Source: Prorocentrum cordatum
Taxonomy: Eukaryota; Sar; Dinophyceae; Prorocentrales; Prorocentraceae
Direction: 5' to 3'
Length of the DNA: 64,000 bases
Assembly (NCBI GenBank): GCA_963575745.1
Contig: CAUYUJ010002079.1
Coordinates: forward strand, 29,700-93,699
The notes below the pieces were generated by a model that had not been told where the DNA came from, made no database searches, and was given only the letters and a program-made list of their open reading frames with translations. Shown here in pieces: positions 53,553-63,089 of the stretch. The number at the start of each line of letters is the position of its first letter. Position 1 is the first letter of the stretch. The position numbers were made by a program, and so were the translations under genes.

Positions 53553-54680
53553 CTGGGCGCCGGCGGTAAACCGTCAACCTTTCTTACCGCCGGGGGACTC
53601 GTAGAGCTTCCTGACAACATATATTGTCGATACACTGAAAAATATTTTCTGCCCAAGCAATTTCAGACCTCCTATTCTTCTGAATTGTCTTCTGGACGAG
53701 CTCTCTAGCTCTCCTTCAACTCAAGTTTCGTGCGTAAATCGACAGCACCTCTCAAGATGACTCGAACAATACGAATGGCTTGGCAAACCTAGCTCGAGTA
53801 TCACACCGAGATTAGACCTCTGCATGCCACAGGCGGACGCGTCTGATGTCTCGGAATGGATTCCAGTGATTACCAGCCATGCAGCCCCCCTACAGCCCGA
53901 GTTAAGTGCAGGAAACCGACAGCACCTCTCAAGATGACTTAAACAATACAAATAGTTTTGCGGACCTAGTTCGTGCAGCGGACAGAGCTTGGAACTCTCG
54001 ATTCAGAAGGCGTACGCGCCTGATCTTGCGCATCGATTCCAGTGATTACCAGCGATACAGCTCTGTACAGCCTGAGTTTTGTGCAGAAAACCCACAATAT
54101 CTCTCAAGATGCCTCGAACAATACAAAAAGTTTCGCGATTCTAGATCAGGCAGAAGACCGAGTTCAGAGCTCTGGATCCAACAGACAACGGCCACTGATG
54201 ATTCTGAATCAGATTCTGTACGAATCAGCTCTGTAGCTGTGCTGTAGCTCGAGTTAAGTACAGAAAACCGAGAGCGCCTGTCAAGATAACTCGAATAATA
54301 CGAATAGGTTTGCGGACTTGGCTCCGCTGGCAGGCCGAGTTCAGACCTCTGGCTTCAACAGGCGAACGCACCTGATCATTCTGAATACATAAGCTGTCCT
54401 GACCAGCTCTGTAGCTGCCCTGAAGCTCGAGTCATCTTGAAACACGTGTCAAGATAACTCGAAACGCCGATCCCGCCGAAGTCCTTTTTGACAGTAAAAG
54501 GTACCCGATCGAGCCCAGATCGAGATGGCGAGCGGGATTAAGATCGAATATCACGGGAAAAAATACTAGAGCTGTAACGAATGTTCAAATTTCGAGAACA
54601 AAATTTTGAACCGACCAAAAGTCAGCAAAAGGTCCGTCGAGATTTTTCTTGCCAACTAGCTCTCCAGCGCCCCGCAATTA
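53553..54680. mobile_element. Family A element, left part through terminal block
   Basis: It opens CTGGGCGCC. Satellite units run to about 54460. The terminal block to CCCCGCAATTA is almost identical to 53100-53258, so this junction region was duplicated together with the following C head. Confidence 0.72.
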
Positions 54681-54710
54681 CTGGGAGCCGGCGGTAAACC
54701 GTCAACCTGG
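54681..54710. repeat. Family C head, left half of hairpin (split by the retrogene)
   Basis: CTGGGAGCCGGCGG...GTCAACCTGG equals 53259-53288. The loop is cut after CCTGG. The right half CCGCCGGGAACCTCGTAGAG resumes at 56863 and continues to about 56960, again as at 53300-53390. Confidence 0.88.
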
Positions 54711-54738
54711 TTTGTTTGTTTGTTTGCGCTCCTGTGCA

Positions 54739-54757
54739 CCAGCTGCAAAGCAGCTGG
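54739..54757 (-). other. 3' hairpin of the retroposed gene
   Basis: A perfect inverted repeat CCAGCTGC / GCAGCTGG with a 3-base loop, about 18 bases before the CAAA tail. Compare the hairpin at 58446-58465 of the second LINE (CCCAGCTG / CAGCTGGG). It is likely a reverse transcriptase recognition structure, by analogy with LINE/SINE pairs that share 3' ends. Confidence 0.75.
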
Positions 54758-54902
54758 AGGAGAACGAGTCCCGAAGCAGCGAACGCAGCGAACGGGCAAC
54801 GCACAAAGCGTTCAGGCGGCACACCTACACAGTGAACCTCCTTTGAAGGTCAGGCAACGTTTCAACGATCGGAGTTAAGGGGAAAGCAGAGCAGAAAGAA
54901 GA

Positions 54903-56480
54903 TTACGAGTAGCCTACTACACAATACTCATGTGGCGCAGGATAAAAGTAAAAGGCACACATCTCATCATAAGTCCAGCCGTATGGATGCCAGTCGAAAT
55001 CCATAAGCTCCGATGGTGCAGGCATATGGCACAGGTCCATGTACGACCACTCCAGTTCTTCAAATCTCGCACTGGACATTTGCGGATTCCGCACCGCCTC
55101 CTCGACTGAGACAGCATTGTGCAGCATACCGAGCAGGGGAAGGACGTCGGCGAGTCGCATATGTAGTAACTTCGTACCGCAAATGACGTCCCCCATAGCG
55201 ACATACGTGCGCACGACCACTGTGAAAGGGTCGAAGAACTTCGCACATCCCAAGTCAACATACAGTGGGTGCCGTTGGACCTCTGGGGACGCCGCAAGAA
55301 TGGAGCCCACCTCGGACTTGCTGACCCTGCGGATACCCTTGAACTCATTCTCAGCGCCCATAAGGAGAAAACCCTCCAACGGCGTCCCAAGAGACTCACT
55401 CAGACCAGCATAACCCGAATACCCGCTCTCTGGGTGGAGGACGTCCTGGAGATTCTCGCCACTCGCAGCCTCCCTCCAAGCACCAACAATGAAACATATA
55501 GGCACCCAAGTATCGTGTACATCATCTGCGCAGCACGTCACCAGTTCCCGCGGCGCAGGGAACTCAATATCATAAGTGGGAACACAGCCTGGATTCAATA
55601 CAACATTGAGCGTGACATCGGAATCTGCCTTCACTTTGGGCGTCGAAGAAAACTCTGCACTCGAAAGAGGTACCGCGGGAAGCAACGAGTGAGCCCTTAC
55701 ATCAGCCAAAGAAGCACTCTGCGCACAGCCAGGGTTCGATACCACAGCGAGCGTGACAACGGATACTGCCTCCAACTCCTCCTCCGCCTCCTCCGTCACT
55801 TTCCCAAGAACAGTTCCTGAAGCTTCTCCCTCCATCCCAAAAACACTCTCTGTCTGACAGCCGACTTCAAAGGGCTCCAGAGGATAAGATGAAAGAAGTG
55901 CATACACGTCCGAAGAAGATGAGACCACTGCCTTCACATCAGAAGAAGATGAGACCACTGCCTTCACATCAGAAGAAGAAGATGAAAGAACTGCATACAT
56001 GTCAGAAGAAGATGAGACCACTGCCTGCACATCCTCGCAAGTGAACTGAGTTTGCACGCCGGCACCCATTGAAGAAACTGGAATGCTTTGAGAATTCACT
56101 TGGACCTCAGCATCCATTGAAGACACTCGAATGCTTGGAAAGGGGGAATGCACTTCGTCAACCTGGACACCAGCATCAATTGAAAATACTCGAATGCTTT
56201 GAGAAGGATGTTCGACCTCGTCAACCTGGACCCCAGCATCAATAGCAGAAGAAAAACCGCGAAGTGCAACGGAATCAACTATCGGGCAGCTATCAGAGGG
56301 ATAGAGTAATGCTGTCAACAACTCATTCGCCTGAGCATCCAACTCTGCATGCAAGACCGTGTCGCGGGCGACTAGGCCTTCGAGCACCAACGGAAGAGGA
56401 CAATTCGGTCGAACCCATTTAAGTTGACAAGCCCGAGCCCGACGCAAACACCTGGATGCGAGACTCCGCACATGAGGCAT
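54903..56480 (-). CDS. Unrecognised protein, about 525 residues, with DAGVQVDEV repeats
   Basis: I do not recognise this protein. The first ATG is at 56480 (MPHVRSLASRCLRR) and the stop at 54903. The N-terminal part is basic and cysteine-containing. Residues about 75-150 hold four imperfect repeats built on SIDAGVQVDEV...SIRV. A serine-rich stretch with four to five SSSSDVKAVV-like repeats follows, then two VTLxVVxNPGC repeats. The C-terminal 200 residues are non-repetitive and rich in aromatic and acidic residues (YVDLGCAKFFDPF, YGWTYDEMCAFYFYP), suggesting a folded domain. No signal peptide is seen. Upstream, 56802-56640 has a frame with a hydrophobic segment (ISLYILLVIVGLSYSFLVAV) but no ATG. 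The frame is intact, so the copy is either recent or under selection. Confidence 0.65.
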   Translation of the reverse strand: MPHVRSLASRCLRRARACQLKWVRPNCPLPLVLEGLVARDTVLHAELDAQANELLTALLYPSDSCPIVDSVALRGFSSAIDAGVQVDEVEHPSQSIRVFSIDAGVQVDEVHSPFPSIRVSSMDAEVQVNSQSIPVSSMGAGVQTQFTCEDVQAVVSSSSDMYAVLSSSSSDVKAVVSSSSDVKAVVSSSSDVYALLSSYPLEPFEVGCQTESVFGMEGEASGTVLGKVTEEAEEELEAVSVVTLAVVSNPGCAQSASLADVRAHSLLPAVPLSSAEFSSTPKVKADSDVTLNVVLNPGCVPTYDIEFPAPRELVTCCADDVHDTWVPICFIVGAWREAASGENLQDVLHPESGYSGYAGLSESLGTPLEGFLLMGAENEFKGIRRVSKSEVGSILAASPEVQRHPLYVDLGCAKFFDPFTVVVRTYVAMGDVICGTKLLHMRLADVLPLLGMLHNAVSVEEAVRNPQMSSARFEELEWSYMDLCHMPAPSELMDFDWHPYGWTYDEMCAFYFYPAPHEYCVVGYS

Positions 56481-56629
56481 CTGGCACAAACAAAACCACA
56501 AATGATAGGTATATGGCAGAAAACTGAAGGGAGATGTGTGAGGACACCTGAGAGATCACAACAATGATATACTGCAAATTGAACAATATGCAATCCACTC
56601 AAGGCAGATCTGAAAGAACCGAGACTTAC
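56481..56629 (-). other. Possible intron-like segment before the ATG
   Basis: On the minus strand GTAAGT at 56629 and ...TTTGTGCCAG ending at 56481 would bound a 149-base intron ending directly before the ATG. Joining the upstream hydrophobic frame to the ATG frame would be out of phase, so if it is an intron it lies in the leader. A retroposed copy should lack introns, so this is weak. Confidence 0.25.
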
Positions 56630-56833
56630 GAGCACCACTCTGGGCAGTGAGGAACAAGTCAGCGTATACAAATTGCCGCCGCCGAACCGCAACGAGAAAT
56701 GAATATGAGAGGCCAACAATGACAAGCAAGATGTACAGGGAGATGGGCAGTTGCGTAAGCAGAGCAAAACAACACGCTAGCTCAACGTTCACCTTCGCGG
56801 AGGTTCCCCAGGCAGGAGAAAATGAACGTAGCG

Positions 56834-56862
56834 GAGCCTTGAGCCTTGAGCCTTGAGCCAAA
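56834..56862 (-). other. Tandem spliced-leader-like relics
   Basis: On the minus strand TTTGGCTCAAG is followed by two further GGCTCAAG units in a 7-base period and a final GGCTC. The dinoflagellate spliced leader ends TTTTGGCTCAAG. Tandem, shortened leader ends are the known mark of mRNAs that were trans-spliced, retroposed and trans-spliced again. Confidence 0.65.
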
Positions 56863-57125
56863 CCGCCGGGAACCTCGTAGAGCTCTTTTCTTGCACGGCG
56901 ATCGTCGGAACACATGGAGAAAGCTTCTGAAGCGAGAAACAAAAAACTCGAAAAATCACGAGAACAAAAGTCAGCAAAATGTCCGTCGAGATTTTTCAAC
57001 CGATCAAAAGTCAGCAAAATGTCCGTCGAGATTTTTCTTGCCAACTAGCTCTCCAGCCCCGGAATTACTCTTAGCTTCCAGAAATACCTTGCTAGGGGAA
57101 GCTCTACAAGTTACAGACCCCAAGT
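56863..57125. repeat. Family C remainder and duplicated A terminal-block fragments
   Basis: The C head and body continue to about 56960. AAAGTCAGCAAAATGTCCGTC and GAGATTTTTC then occur twice (56965 and 57005), a local duplication of A terminal-block sequence, followed by the decayed closing end GCTCTACAAGTTA (57115). Confidence 0.65.
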
Positions 57126-58230
57126 GGTTACACGCGCCCGCGGTAAACCGTCAACCTTTCTTACCGCCGGGGCACTCGTAGAGCTTCCAGACAATATATG
57201 GTGCGGGAAAAACTCTGAAGAACGACTAGTTTTTCATCCCAGGCGATTTCAGACCTCTCAAGATAACGCTAACAAAAAACAAACAGTTTCGCAACCCAGT
57301 TCGAGTATCCAACTGAGTTCAGACCTCTGAATGCGACAGGCGGGCGCGTCTGATGTCTGCGAATCTACTCATGTGATTCCAGCCCTGCAGCCCCCCTACA
57401 GCCGGAGTTAAGTGCAGAAAACCGACAGTATCGACTCGAATAATAGAATAGTTTTGCGGACCTAGTTCGGGCAGCAGACCGAGTTCCGAGCTCTGGAATC
57501 GACCGACAGACGCGCCTGATGTATGCGAATCGATCTATGTGACCCGCAGCACTGTAGCCCTCCCCCAGCACAAGATGAGTGCAGAAAATTGAGAGCACTT
57601 CTCAAGATCATTCGGATAATACGAATAGTTTCGCGAACCTAGCTCGGGCAGCAGGCCGAGTTCGGAGCTCTTGGTTCAAAAGACGAACACGACTGATTAT
57701 TCCCTATCGATGTCTGTCAGAACGAGCCCTGTAGCTGCCCTACAGCTCGAGTTAAGTAAAGAAAACCAAGTGCGTCTGTCGAGATGACTCGAATAATACG
57801 AATAGGTTTGCAGACCTAGCTCGGCTACCAGACCGATTTCAGACCTCTGGGTTCAACAGTCGAACGCGCGTGATAATTATGAATGCGATAGATGTGCTTA
57901 CCAGCTCTGTAGCTGCCCTACAGCTCGAGTTAAGTACAAAATACCGTGAGCGCGTATCAGATGACTCGAAACGGCCGCTCTCGCCAGTACGCTTTTCAGC
58001 AGTAAAAGTTACCCGATCAAGCTGAAATAAAGATGCCGATCGCAAAGAAGATCGCATATGACGGGAAGAAATACGCTCAAACGAATTGTTGAATTTCGAG
58101 AACAAAATTTTTAACCGACCAAAATCAGCAAAAGGTCCGTCGAGATGTTTCTTGCCAACTAGCTCTCCAGCGCCCCGGAATTACTCTTAAGCTTCCAGCA
58201 ACAACTTGCTGAGGGAAGCTCTACGAGTTA
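57126..58230. mobile_element. Family A element, opening damaged, closing end intact
   Basis: The opening CTGGGCGCCGG is replaced by GGTTACACGCGCCCGCGGTAAACC, but the loop and right stem arm (TTACCGCCGG) and CACTCGTAGAGCTTCC are normal. It has satellite units, a terminal block from about 57970 and closes CTCTACGAGTTA at 58230. Confidence 0.7.
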
Positions 58231-58388
58231 TTGTCTCTTAAGGTCGGGTCGGCCAACAAGCTCCACCCTGCGCCTGAATTCCTCTAGCTCATCTTGCCGA
58301 AGAGCTCAACGAAGTACTCTTAAGCTTCCAGCAATGATCTGCTAAGGGAAGCTCTACGAGTTACTAGCTTTCCAGCGCGCCGGAATTA
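58231..58388. repeat. Stacked closing ends
   Basis: A B/C closing end (GAGCTCAACGAAGTA, 58316) and an A closing end (CTCTACGAGTTA, 58363), then a terminal-block piece CTAGCTTTCCAGCGCGCCGG up to the next head. Confidence 0.65.
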
Positions 58389-60907
58389 CTGGGCGCCGGC
58401 GGTAAACCGTCAACCTTGGTTTGTTTGTTTGTTTGGACTCGCGTTCCCAGCTGGGTGCAGCTGGGCGAGGACCGGTCCCGCAGAAGCACACGGGCAGCGC
58501 TAAGCAGCGCTTCGGCTGCCGACAATTCACATTCTGTGACTGTAGCTCCTTCGAGGAGCCACGCGGCCTCGGCCACATCCCTCCAAACGAGGGGCACGGC
58601 ACTAGAAACAGCAAACTCATGCCCAGCAGGGAAGGGGCCCACGGTTCTCGCGGAAGCGATTCCTATCTCACTGGGATTGCACTGAGTATTGATTAAGCCG
58701 ATCTGAAGCCAGAAACCACATCCTGATCCTTGCTGGTCAACCCCGCCATCAAAGCCTCCCCTGATAGCGAACGGTACGAGATAAGTTTCGAATGGATATA
58801 GATAACGATGAGTTCTGTAGAATGTGCGGCCATATCTGGCCTCATGCGTCAATTCATCCGCTCGTGTATTGTCCTCCCTGAATTCGTGTCTCCATATCTC
58901 ACGTCCCAAGGCAGCAGGCCTCAGATTGAAACACGCGGCGAGCTCAAAGGTACAATCAATCATGGCAGCTGTCCTCTTGCAGTAGCCACGATTCTCACAT
59001 CTCCATTTACCCTGGAGCCAGGAGCAGATAAGTAGTGAGTCACCCTTGAACTCAGCAGCAAAACCCTCTGACGATATGTCCCACACAGTCGCGCGTTCCT
59101 GGATCATCGCATATCGTATTGCAAGCTTGGCGGACTCTTTGGGGTCATACTTGGGGTGCAGAGGGTTGGTCGCGGTATCGACCATCTCAGTATCGGCCTT
59201 CTCACGAGCCTCAGGGGAGCCTCGAGGTCCATTAGGAGAGCCCTTCCAAGACACCACAAAGTAATCATAGACCTTAGATTTGTTGTATTGTATAAGGAGT
59301 TGCTTCCATACCTCCAAGAATTGAACCCAATCACCCCGTACAGACTCCCACCACTTTTCCCCAAAGAACTGAATGTATGGGAACTGCCAAGACCGTCCGC
59401 CCACAGACACAGGGCCTCCACGAAGCCGTTTGCCCGAACTAGATAAGGCCCTGCTGCCGTGTTGTCGTAGAACCTCTGTTATTGTGTCGCGAGCCGTGAC
59501 CCAGCCAACATTGTACATCATAAGCGCACGTCGGGAGTCTCGAAAGGCCCTCCTCCCCTTTGAGACGGCAAGCGGCTCGTCTCTGAGAGTGTGGGTAGCT
59601 CCCTCTCCAGAGGGCATCGGCTGTGAGCGGGCAATGGAACAGGCGACCTGCGAGCAGAGATCCTCCAGCCTCCTCTCCATGTCCGTACTCCTCCCCTCCG
59701 CCTCCATCACAGTCGCAGCAGGTATATCCTCCCCCCGTCCCTCCGTAAAGCGAACACGTTTAGCACGTTGAGTCGTTGATCCCTCCACCTCAACCTCCGT
59801 CCTTGCCGTCCTGTCCTCCTCCAAAGATAGTAAATATTGCCTCGTGGAGCGCATCATGCCCCAGCTCTTCCAGCACAGCATCTGCACAGCCGATGGGAAA
59901 CCCCCATCGCAGAAGATTGTCCTGACACGTGTCAGTGCAGCTGGCCGCCATACCTCCCACCCCACATCTCCTGGCTTCCTCCTCCCTGACATTCTCAGAA
60001 GACACATACCCTCGAACGCATGGATAACCCTCACACACTCACTGTCAATCGTGATGGCCTCTGCTGCATATAAAAGGCGGCTCTGCACAGTCGATTGATA
60101 TCGACGAAACTTCTTCACCAGAGGCAGCGCCCTGCACGTAAAATACTGCACCTGCGCAAAGAATGCCCTTCGGGCCTGCTGGACGCGCTCCTGCACATCC
60201 GTGTGGATAGCAGTGAAACTTCTGGGAATCTGATATCCCAGCACATTCAAACTCTCAACACGCTTGAAAGGTACAATCCGCGAGCCAATCTGAACCGTGA
60301 CCGTATCAGTGTACTGAGTACCACACACCATCATTTCTAAACTCTCCTCCTTCCACTCCATCCCCCACTCCCTGAGAGCAGTAGTGAAGGCAGTGGCTGC
60401 TACCTGCGCCTCCGATGCTGACTTGGCGGCCAGAAAAATATTGTCGGCCCAGAGAGCATGATTCCACCGTGCGTACCGGCAGTGATCGTCATGGCATGGC
60501 ATCTCGACTCCGACACCGCGCTGGTCCAGGCGAGCAATCACATCCCGCCACATAGCAATAGTGACAATAGTAAACGCGATAGGTGATTCGGTACCCCCAG
60601 TGCGGAGTGACCTGTCCCATTGCACATTTGGGATTGTCACTCCTTCAAACAGCACCGTGCATGAGGTAGATGAGAGAGGCTCCAATAACGCATACTGTAA
60701 CCGTGCACTGATCCCCAGGGCCGTCATCGCTCTCGAGACTGTCGGCAGCGTCACAGCATCGAACGCCCGCTCGATGTCACAGCTGAGGAGCCACGCCGTT
60801 TGATCTCGCCCCCATGTGGAAGCATGCTGTGCAATACATTTCATGGCCGATGAAATCTCCCAGCAACGCCGTCCGCTGGTAAAACCGTAGACCGCCATAT
60901 CACTCAT
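58364..60907 (-). CDS. Reverse transcriptase with permuted RNase H, 5'-truncated
   Basis: 847 codons from an ATG at 60907. The natural N-terminus, including the endonuclease and the fingers of the RT, is missing. Seen: YGFTSGR (7-13), palm motif SCDIERAFD (42-50), LRTGGTESP (101-109), WADN (153-156) and NVLGYQI (221-227). After a long linker with charged low-complexity sequence (360-450) come KGDS with D623, REDN-x2-ADEL with D684, then GGFDGG with D720 and TECEL with E794, i.e. RNase H residues in permuted order. The frame has no stop of its own: it reads through the CAAA tail (TNKQT) into the hairpin head and ends at a TAG in the flanking terminal block at 58364. It differs clearly from the LINE at 40186, so the two shared oddities are not recent duplicates. 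Confidence 0.85.
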   Translation of the reverse strand: MSDMAVYGFTSGRRCWEISSAMKCIAQHASTWGRDQTAWLLSCDIERAFDAVTLPTVSRAMTALGISARLQYALLEPLSSTSCTVLFEGVTIPNVQWDRSLRTGGTESPIAFTIVTIAMWRDVIARLDQRGVGVEMPCHDDHCRYARWNHALWADNIFLAAKSASEAQVAATAFTTALREWGMEWKEESLEMMVCGTQYTDTVTVQIGSRIVPFKRVESLNVLGYQIPRSFTAIHTDVQERVQQARRAFFAQVQYFTCRALPLVKKFRRYQSTVQSRLLYAAEAITIDSECVRVIHAFEGMCLLRMSGRRKPGDVGWEVWRPAALTRVRTIFCDGGFPSAVQMLCWKSWGMMRSTRQYLLSLEEDRTARTEVEVEGSTTQRAKRVRFTEGRGEDIPAATVMEAEGRSTDMERRLEDLCSQVACSIARSQPMPSGEGATHTLRDEPLAVSKGRRAFRDSRRALMMYNVGWVTARDTITEVLRQHGSRALSSSGKRLRGGPVSVGGRSWQFPYIQFFGEKWWESVRGDWVQFLEVWKQLLIQYNKSKVYDYFVVSWKGSPNGPRGSPEAREKADTEMVDTATNPLHPKYDPKESAKLAIRYAMIQERATVWDISSEGFAAEFKGDSLLICSWLQGKWRCENRGYCKRTAAMIDCTFELAACFNLRPAALGREIWRHEFREDNTRADELTHEARYGRTFYRTHRYLYPFETYLVPFAIRGGFDGGVDQQGSGCGFWLQIGLINTQCNPSEIGIASARTVGPFPAGHEFAVSSAVPLVWRDVAEAAWLLEGATVTECELSAAEALLSAARVLLRDRSSPSCTQLGTRVQTNKQTKVDGLPPAPSNSGALES
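58389..58420. repeat. Family A head, left half of hairpin (split by the second LINE)
   Basis: CTGGGCGCCGGCGGTAAACC...CAACCTTGGT is cut in the loop. The right arm CCGCCGGGGAACTCGTAGAG resumes at 60915. The same loop position is used by three other inserts in this window. Confidence 0.9.
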
Positions 60908-60912
60908 GAAGG
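58421..60912 (-). mobile_element. Second LINE, 5'-truncated, in a hairpin loop
   Basis: On the minus strand the element starts inside the reverse transcriptase (just before the GF motif), runs through a permuted RNase H, a hairpin CCCAGCTG/CAGCTGGG (58465-58446), and ends with CAAACAAACAAACAAACC against the loop sequence. The left target side reads CAACCTTGGT and the right side GGGTTCCGCC, so any duplication is only GGTT-sized. Its coding sequence is otherwise intact, indicating a young insertion. Confidence 0.88.
58446..58465 (-). other. 3' hairpin of the second LINE
   Basis: An inverted repeat CCCAGCTG / CAGCTGGG with a 4-base loop, about 10 bases before the CAAA tail. It lies inside the coding frame. 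It resembles the hairpin at 54739-54757. Confidence 0.75.
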
Positions 60913-62086
60913 GTTCCGCCGGGGAACTCGTAGAGCTTCCAAGCTCGACTTAAGTTGAGAAAACCGAGAGCACCTACCAACATTCTGACTTATAGTGAAT
61001 ATGTTTTGACCTCTGAATGCGACAAGGGGACGCGTCTGATCAGACCGAGTTGAGACCTCTCAATGCGACAGGCGGACGCGTCTGATGTCTGCGAATCGAC
61101 TCATATGATTACCAGCCCTGAACCCCCCTACAGCCCGAGTTAAGTCGACAGCATCTCTCAGGATAACTCGAATAATATAATAGTTGCGCAGCGCAGACCA
61201 AGTTCTGAGCTCTCGAATCGACCAATGAACGCGCCTGATGTGTGCAAATCGATTCCTATGACCCGCAGCACTGTAGCCCTCCCCCAGCACGAGTTGAGTG
61301 CAGAAATTGAGAGCATGTTTCACGATGATTCGGACAATACGAATAGTTTCGCGAACCTAGCTGGGGCAGCAGGCCGATTTGATAGCTCTCGATATATTCG
61401 ACAAACGTGCTCGATAATTCTCAACCGATGTCTGTGACGGTAGGCTCTGTAGCTGCCTACAGCTCGAGTTAAGTACAGAAAATACCGAGAGCGGTTGTCA
61501 AGATCACTCGAATAATACGAATAGGTTTGCGGACCTAGCTCGGCTAGCAGACCGAGTTCAGACCTATGGATTCGACAGGCGAACGCGCCTGATAATTCTG
61601 AGTGCGATGGATGTGCTTACCTGCACTGTAGCTGCCCTACAGCTCGATTTAAGTAGAAAATACCGATAACGCGTATCAAGTTGACTCGAATAATACGAAT
61701 AGGTTTGCGGACCTAGCTCGGCTAGCAGACCGAGTTCAGACCTATGGATTCAACAGGCGAATGCGCCTGATGAATCTAAGTGCGATAGCTGTGCTTACCA
61801 GCTCTGTAGCTGTCCTAGAGCTCGAGTTGAGTACAAAATACCGACAACGTCTATCAAGATGACTCGAAACGGCCGATCCCGCCAGTGTGCTTTTTGGCAG
61901 TACAAGGTACCCGATCGAGCTGAGATCAAGATGGCAAGCGGGAATAAGATCAAATATCACGGGAAAAAATACTAGAGCTCTAACGAATTGTCAAATTTCG
62001 AGAACATAATTTTCAAGCGACGAAAAGTTGTGAAAAATTCAGTTCTTTTTTTTCGAACCAACTAGCTCTCCAGCGCGCCGGAATTA
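60913..62086. mobile_element. Family A element, remainder after the LINE insertion
   Basis: The right hairpin arm CCGCCGGGGAACTCG is followed by GTAGAGCTTCCAAGCTCG, the head subtype of 38096. Satellite units run to about 61850 (two nearly identical ones at 61500-61850), then the terminal block to CGCGCCGGAATTA at 62086. Confidence 0.75.
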
Positions 62087-63089
62087 CTGGGCGCCGGCGG
62101 TAAACCGTCAACCTTTGTTACCGCCGGGAGACTCGTAGAGCTTCCTGACAACATATACTGTCAGAAAAAATTGTAGAGAACGATAGTTTTTGAGCCCAAC
62201 TCGAGTATCAGACCGAGTTCAGACCTCTGAATGCGACAGACGGATTCCTGTGATTACCCGCCCTGCAGCCTCCCTACAGCCCGTATTAAGTGCAGAACGC
62301 CGTCAGTAGCTCTCAAGATGACTGGAAGAATGCGAACAGTTTCGTGATTCTGGATCGCGCAACAGACTGAGTTTAGAGCTCTGGATTCAACAGGCGAACG
62401 CGCTAGGTGTGCTTACGGGCTTACCAGGTGTGCTTACCAGCACTGTAGCGGCCCTACAGCTCGAGTTTAGTAGAAAATACCGACAACGCGTATCAAGTGG
62501 ACTCGAATAATACGAATAGGTTTGCGGACCTAGCTCGGCTAGCAGACATAGTTTAGACCTATGAATTCAACAGGCGAACGCGTCTGATCATTCAGAGTGC
62601 GATACGAGTGCTTACCAGCACTGTAGCTGCCCTACAGCTCGAGTTAAGTAGAAAATACCGACAACGCGTATCAAGTTCACTCGAATAATAGAAACAGATT
62701 TACGGACCTAGCTCGGCTGACAGACCGAGTTCAGACCTCTGGATTCAACAGGCGAACGCTCTTTAGCTGCCCTAGAGCTCGAGTTATGTTCAGAAAACCG
62801 ACAGCGCGTATCAAGATGACTCGAAACAGCCGTTCCCGCCACAGTGCTTTTTGGCCTTCAAAGTTACCCGATCGAGCTCAGATCAAGATCGAGAGCGGAA
62901 ATAAGATCGAATATCACGGGAAAAAATACTAGAGCTCTAACGAATTATCAAATTTCGAGAACGAAATTTTCAACAGAGCAAAAGTCACCAAAAGTTCCGT
63001 CGAGATTTTTCTTGCCAACTAGCTCTCCAGCGCGCCGGAATTACTCTTAGCTTCCAGCTATAACTAGCTACGGGAAGCTCTACGAGTTA
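62087..63089. mobile_element. Family A element, complete
   Basis: It opens CTGGGCGCC at 62087 and closes GAAGCTCTACGAGTTA at 63089 (1003 bp). It is followed immediately by another A opening, so the right flank cannot be tested. Satellite units run 62170-62810, with the terminal block from about 62825. Confidence 0.8.

Larger units (their letters stand above)
54711..56862 (-). mobile_element. Retroposed gene copy inserted in a hairpin loop
   Basis: The insert lies exactly between CAACCTGG and the right stem arm. On the minus strand it begins with tandem spliced-leader-like motifs (56862-56834), carries one long open frame (56480-54903), and ends in a perfect 8-bp hairpin CCAGCTGC-TTT-GCAGCTGG (54757-54739) and a CAAACAAACAAACAAA-type tail. 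The second LINE at 58421 has a similar hairpin and tail and the same insertion point, so its machinery probably moved this RNA. Confidence 0.8.

Noticed and set aside
56481-56629. Intron joining a hydrophobic N-terminal exon to the repeat protein
   Set aside because: The splice-like ends are plausible but the two frames do not join in phase, and no ATG precedes the hydrophobic frame. It is kept only as a weak feature.
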